Assembly: GCA_964543795.1 (NCBI GenBank)
Contig: CAZIZN010000010.1
Location: 1 to 64,000 of the forward strand
DNA length: 64,000 nucleotides
Direction of reading: 5' to 3'
Origin: JACKIC01 sp964543795
Lineage (GTDB): Bacteria; Planctomycetota; UBA1135; UBA2386
Every line of letters begins with the position of its first letter. Position 1 is the stretch's first letter. The notes beneath the pieces are model-generated. The model was not told where the DNA came from. It saw only the letters and a list, made by a program, of their open reading frames with translations, and made no database searches. Below are positions 60,456 through 64,000 of this stretch, piece by piece. The position numbers were made by a program, and so were the translations under genes.

Positions 60456-60492
60456 GCCAGCCTGCCGCGCACCGCCCCGGCGGCGCAGTCGC

Positions 60493-61563
60493 TCAGCCCT
60501 CGCCGCAGCTCGCCATCGCCGGCGCGACCGTGTCCTCGGGACGCAGTTCGCGCGAGCGCCCCTCGTCGAAGCGATCGGCGAACACCTCGTCGACGAGCCG
60601 CGGCAGGTCGTCGGGGCCGCGCATCGTCACGAGCCGCTCGCGCGCCCACACCGGATCGCGGTGGTACTGCCCGTACTTGATGACGTGCATGCGCACGTGC
60701 GGCAGCGCGGCGCGTTCGTTGCCGTAGTAGGGCACCGCGAGCTGCCAGTGGCGTCCGATCGCCGCGCGCTGCATCGCCCCGGTCGGCCGCAGCGCCGGCC
60801 GTCCCGCCAGCAGGTCGGCGATCTGCGCGAACACGAACGGGTTGCCGATGCAGCCGCGCGCGACGGTGACGCCGTCGACGCCGGTCTGCTGCAGCATCGC
60901 GACCACGTCGAACGGCGAGAACAGGTCGCCGCTGCCGAGCAGCCGGAAGCCGCCGACGTGGCGTTTGACCCGCGCCAGGAACGGCCAGCGGCTCGGGCCG
61001 ACGTACTTCTGCGCCACGGTGCGCGGGTGCAGCGTGATCGCCGCCACCCCGCGTTCGATCGCGCCCTCGAGGATGCGGAAGAACCGTGCCTCGGCGGCGG
61101 GCGAGTCGTCGGAGCCGCGCCGCATCTTGACCGTGACCGGCACGTCGGCGCCGACGGCCTGCAGCACCGCGTCGACCATCGCCAGCGCGGTGTCCGGGTC
61201 CTGCAGCAGCCAGCCGCCCCGTCGCCGGCCGAGCACCTTGTTGACGGGGCAGCCGAAGTTGACGTCGACCACGTCGTAGCCGGCGCGCACGAGCTCGCGC
61301 GCCGCCGCGCCGAAGCGGTCGGGCTGCGAGCCCATGAGCTGGCCGCCGACGGGGTGGTCCTGCTCGGGCACCGACAGGATGCGCCGCTGCAGCTTGCCCT
61401 TCGTCAGCACGTGTTCGTCGAGCACCACTTCGTGCAACGCGTAGGGCGCCCCGTGCTCGCGCGCGACGAGGCGCATGGCGAGGTCGGAGTAGCCGCTCAG
61501 CGCCGCCTGCACGGCGGGCATGCCGATGCGGACGTCGCCGATCGCGAGCGCAGGGGGCTGCAT
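60493..61563 (-). CDS. dus: tRNA-dihydrouridine synthase
   Basis: A 356-residue FMN-dependent Dus enzyme reducing uridine to dihydrouridine in tRNA. The N-terminal barrel has VQAALSGYSDLAMR, the active-site segment VNFGCPVNKV, then VTVKMRRG, ITLHPRTVAQKY, LLGSGDLFSPFD and VTVARGCIGNPF. The variant QKY replaces the common QxY context, and the C-terminal helical domain is present. ATG at 61563; CACTCT lies 6 nt upstream. Confidence 0.93.
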   Translation of the reverse strand: MQPPALAIGDVRIGMPAVQAALSGYSDLAMRLVAREHGAPYALHEVVLDEHVLTKGKLQRRILSVPEQDHPVGGQLMGSQPDRFGAAARELVRAGYDVVDVNFGCPVNKVLGRRRGGWLLQDPDTALAMVDAVLQAVGADVPVTVKMRRGSDDSPAAEARFFRILEGAIERGVAAITLHPRTVAQKYVGPSRWPFLARVKRHVGGFRLLGSGDLFSPFDVVAMLQQTGVDGVTVARGCIGNPFVFAQIADLLAGRPALRPTGAMQRAAIGRHWQLAVPYYGNERAALPHVRMHVIKYGQYHRDPVWARERLVTMRGPDDLPRLVDEVFADRFDEGRSRELRPEDTVAPAMASCGEG

Positions 61564-61601
61564 CGCGGCAGAGTGCCGCATGCGCGCGGCGAACGGAAGG
61601 C

Positions 61602-61916
61602 TCAGGCGACGACGTCGACGAGCGAACCCTTGCCGTCCTCGCGAGGAACGGGCGGCGGTGCTGCGGCGCTGCCGCCTTCGGCGATCATCGCCACGATCGC
61701 CTGCCCGGCCTGCCGCTGCTGCTGCAGGGCCTGCACGAGCAGCGCGACGTCGACGTTGCGCAGCACGAGCGTGGGGTTGCCGGCGGTCGGAGGCACGCTG
61801 CTCACCGGGCCCGCATCGGCCGGAGGCGCCGCTGCGCCTGACGGCGCCCGGAACCGGCCGTGGCATCGGCCCGTGCCGTCGCCGCGGTGGCGCGCGGCGC
61901 GCGCGCCCGGTTCCAT
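61602..61916 (-). CDS. Small hypothetical protein
   Basis: About 104 residues. The N-terminal half is low-complexity and may be non-coding; the C-terminal half (LVLRNVDVALLVQALQQQRQAG, then KGSLVDVVA) is helical and ends like small YjfB-type motility-associated proteins (G-x-L-V-D-V-x-A). The true start could be an internal codon. Divergent from the glycosylase gene with 7 bp between the tentative starts. Confidence 0.4.
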   Translation of the reverse strand: MEPGARAARHRGDGTGRCHGRFRAPSGAAAPPADAGPVSSVPPTAGNPTLVLRNVDVALLVQALQQQRQAGQAIVAMIAEGGSAAAPPPVPREDGKGSLVDVVA

Positions 61917-61923
61917 TGTCGGA

Positions 61924-62850
61924 GTGCCTCGCCACACCACGACCCTGCCGGTGCCGGCGCCGTTCGACCTGCGGCTCTGCCTGTTCGGTCACGGCTGGAT
62001 CGCGCTGGCGCCGCACGACTGGGACGAGGAGGAGCGCACCTTCCGCACCGCGCTGGCACACGGCGATGGCGCCGTGGACGTCGAGGTCCGCGAGGACGGG
62101 CGGACCGGACTCGACGTACGTATCGACGCCGCGAAGAGGCTGACGGCGGCGACGGTGCGCACGATCGTCCGGCGCATCGCCCACATGCTGCGTCTCGACG
62201 ACGACCTGACGCGGTTCCACGCGCTGTGCAGCGCGGATCCGGCCCTGCGCTGGGCCGCGCGCCGTGGCGCGGGCCGCCTGCTGCGTTCGGCGACCGCGTT
62301 CGAGGACCTCATGAAGCTGCTGTTCACGACCAACACGACGTGGTCGGGCACCGAGGCGATGACGAGGAAGCTCGTCGCGACACGCGGGCCGGCGGCGCCG
62401 AGCGGGCGGCGCGCCTTCCCGCTGCCGCAGCAGTGCCCGCGTGCGACGGCGTTCTGGCGCGACGAGGTCAAGGTCGGCTACCGCGCCGAGGCCGCGGTGC
62501 AGCTCGCCGCGGCGTTCGACGCGGGCCGGCTCGACGACGCGGCACTGCACGCCGAACCGACCGCGCGGAGCCTGCGCGACCGCATCACCGCGATGCGCGG
62601 CTTCGGGCCGTACGCGGCCGGCCAGGCGCTGCGGCTGTTCGGTCACTACGAGGAACTCGCGCTCGACAGCTGGTGCCGCGCGCGCATCGCCCGGATCGAC
62701 GGCACCGCCAAGCCGCCGAGCGACGCTGCGATCGCGCGCCGCTACGCGCCGTTCGCACCGTTCCAGGGACTGGCGATGTGGCTCGACCTGACCGCCGAGT
62801 GGCACGGCGAGACGTCCCCGTCGCGCGCGGTCCGGCGCCGGCCGCGCTGA
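61924..62850 (+). CDS. HhH-GPD DNA glycosylase (AlkA/OGG1-like)
   Basis: A 308-residue base-excision-repair glycosylase. An N-terminal beta domain (DLRLCLFGHGWIALAPHDWDEE) precedes the helical core. The helix-hairpin-helix region MRGFGPYAAGQAL and the catalytic Asp in ELALDSWCRAR are present. The Lys of bifunctional OGG1 enzymes is not evident, so a monofunctional 3-methyladenine-type activity is more likely. GTG start is tentative. Confidence 0.8.
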   Translation: MPRHTTTLPVPAPFDLRLCLFGHGWIALAPHDWDEEERTFRTALAHGDGAVDVEVREDGRTGLDVRIDAAKRLTAATVRTIVRRIAHMLRLDDDLTRFHALCSADPALRWAARRGAGRLLRSATAFEDLMKLLFTTNTTWSGTEAMTRKLVATRGPAAPSGRRAFPLPQQCPRATAFWRDEVKVGYRAEAAVQLAAAFDAGRLDDAALHAEPTARSLRDRITAMRGFGPYAAGQALRLFGHYEELALDSWCRARIARIDGTAKPPSDAAIARRYAPFAPFQGLAMWLDLTAEWHGETSPSRAVRRRPR

Positions 62851-62900
62851 CGCCGATTCGACGCTGCGCGCTTGGCCGCACGGCATCCCGCCCATACGCC

Positions 62901-63641
62901 ATGGCCATGAGCACCGCCCTCGCCGCCCACCGGGCCCTGTTCGAACGCACCATGCACGCCGTGCTCTGCACGGCCCACGCCGACTCGGCGGGCTGGCCGT
63001 TCGGCTCCGTGGTGCCCTACGCGGTCCTGACGAACGGCGACGCGGTCGTGTTCTTGTCGGACATCGCCGAACACACGCGCAACCTGCAGCGCGATCCGCG
63101 CGCGAGCCTGTTCGTCACCGATCCCGCCGCGCAGGAACGTCCGCAGGCCGGCGCGCGCGTCTGCGTGCTGGCGCGTGCACACCGGCCCCTCGGCAACGGA
63201 GCAGCGGCCGCGGAGGCCGCGTACTTCGCGCGCTTCCCGCAGGCCGCCGCGATGCGCAGCGCCCACGGGTTCGCCGCGTGGGTGCTCGAGGTCGAGCGGG
63301 TGCGCTGGATCGCCGGGTTCGGCGAGATGGGCTGGTTCGACCGCGCTACCTGGAGCGGCCTGCCCGATGCGCTCGCGGCGCACGCCGCGGCCATCGTCGC
63401 GCACATGAACGCCGACCACGCCGACGCGGTGCGGCTCTTGTGCCGTCACTTCGCCGGCGTCGATCCGGCGACGGCACGGCTGATCGCCGTCGACCGCGGC
63501 GGTTTCGTGGCCTGCGCGACCACGAGCGACGGCGGCGAGCGACACGTGCGGTTCCCGTTCCCCGCGGCGATCGACGATCCGGCGCAGGTCCGGGGCGTCG
63601 TCGTCGCGATGGTCGAAGCGGCGCGGCGCGCCCTCTCCTGA
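62901..63641 (+). CDS. HugZ-like PNPOx/DUF2470 protein
   Basis: A 246-residue split-barrel protein: N-terminal pyridoxamine-5'-phosphate-oxidase-like domain (PFGSVVPYAVLTNGDAVVFLSDIAEHTRNLQRDPRASLFVTD) described by its key runs GSVVPYAV and HTRNLQRDPRASL, and a C-terminal DUF2470 domain (IVAHMNADHADAV). HugZ/HutZ proteins bind or degrade haem. No haem-uptake gene adjoins it. Start at 62901, or at 62907. Confidence 0.87.
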   Translation: MAMSTALAAHRALFERTMHAVLCTAHADSAGWPFGSVVPYAVLTNGDAVVFLSDIAEHTRNLQRDPRASLFVTDPAAQERPQAGARVCVLARAHRPLGNGAAAAEAAYFARFPQAAAMRSAHGFAAWVLEVERVRWIAGFGEMGWFDRATWSGLPDALAAHAAAIVAHMNADHADAVRLLCRHFAGVDPATARLIAVDRGGFVACATTSDGGERHVRFPFPAAIDDPAQVRGVVVAMVEAARRALS

Positions 63642-63734
63642 CGGCCGGGGTCGGCGAGCGGCCTCGTGCAGCCGCGCCGGTGCGGAACTCCGCCGGCTTC
63701 GGCCGCGGCACCCCACGGGCGACGCAGCCGCGAC

Positions 63735-63740
63735 TAGACT
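63735..63740 (+). promoter_or_regulatory. -10-like TAGACT upstream of the last gene
   Basis: TAGACT 38 nt before the ATG at 63779, in the same form as that ahead of the selenoprotein gene. A GGAG (in gcccggagcac) lies about 12 nt before the ATG. Confidence 0.3.
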
Positions 63741-63778
63741 CCGACCCGCGCAATCCCGCGCCCGGAGCACGACCCCGC

Positions 63779-64000
63779 ATGCACCTTCTCGCCACTCTCA
63801 CCGCGGCACTCGCCATCGCCGCGGCACTCCCGGCCCAGAATCAGGGCCTCATCCTGCAGAACGGCACCACCGCGCACGTCGACGTGCCGTTCGCCGCGAC
63901 GCTCGTGCCGACCGGCGGCGTCACGGCGGAGGCGTGGGTCACGTACGACGGCGCCACGCTCGGCTCGGGCTGGCGGTTCCCGACCGTGTTCCGCATGGAC
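63779..64000 (+). CDS. Secreted LamG/concanavalin-like protein (partial, runs off the end)
   Basis: The first 74 residues show a signal peptide (LATLTAALAIAAALPAQ) and the start of a LamG-like jelly roll (LILQNGTTAHVDVPF, GVTAEAWVTYDG). The 3' end lies beyond the window. Confidence 0.75.
   Translation, partial: MHLLATLTAALAIAAALPAQNQGLILQNGTTAHVDVPFAATLVPTGGVTAEAWVTYDGATLGSGWRFPTVFRMD

Noticed and set aside
1..64000. rRNA, tRNA, CRISPR arrays, integrase or prophage genes
   Set aside because: None were recognised by reading. No regular spacer-repeat arrays, tRNA T-loop/acceptor patterns or integrase/transposase signatures were seen, although a tRNAscan or Infernal run was not possible.

Overview
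The window is 64 kb of very GC-rich (about 70% by eye) bacterial chromosome. It looks planctomycete-like. The markers are a DUF1501/DUF1549-DUF1553 gene pair, a formylglycine sulfatase, a Tat-secreted Gfo/Idh/MocA protein, many large secreted beta-propeller, FG-GAP, Kelch or beta-helix proteins, and few clear Shine-Dalgarno sites. I saw no rRNA, tRNA, CRISPR array, phage or transposase gene, so the lineage call rests on protein families alone.

Layout. 0-8.5 kb: fatty acid desaturase, CorA/ZntB transporter, diguanylate cyclase, secreted sugar dehydrogenase, then a scarred stretch holding a frameshifted GGDEF remnant and two head-to-head truncated genes. 8.6-20.5 kb: a minus-strand operon in which a secreted beta-helix protein, a lipoprotein and a TonB-dependent receptor precede DUF3450, TtpC-like, ExbB, ExbD, TonB and TPR genes; the last six follow the gene order of the Vibrio TonB2/TtpC locus. 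20.7-27.8 kb: DNA alkylation repair protein, lipase, and a fused beta-lactamase-like/PHB-depolymerase-like protein. 27.8-29.9 kb: a selenium locus with a SelW-like selenoprotein (in-frame UGA plus a stem-loop) followed 13 bp later by a SenB-like selenosugar synthase. 30-41.7 kb: alcohol dehydrogenase, DUF1501 and DUF1549/DUF1553 proteins, a second head-to-head deletion scar (TPR and GspE fragments), a hybrid histidine kinase and leuS. 41.8-64 kb: VWA protein, sulfatase, a membrane glycosyltransferase-TPR protein, Kelch protein, methyltransferase-ferredoxin pair, Na+/solute symporter, PIG-L deacetylase, MinD-like ATPase, FHA-protease, CutC, Thr/Ser dehydratase, Dus, a DNA glycosylase and a HugZ-like protein.

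Points that cut across genes: (i) three about 145-170 bp inverted-repeat elements with conserved arms and unrelated centres abut stop codons and look like REPINs; (ii) a cysteine-poor secreted domain recurs in six proteins; (iii) TANNNT hexamers sit 6-10 nt upstream of many start codons, suggesting widespread leaderless transcription, and this was used to choose several starts; (iv) a possible 146-nt structured RNA with its own promoter lies upstream of the dehydratase gene. All assignments come from reading motifs; no database search was run.
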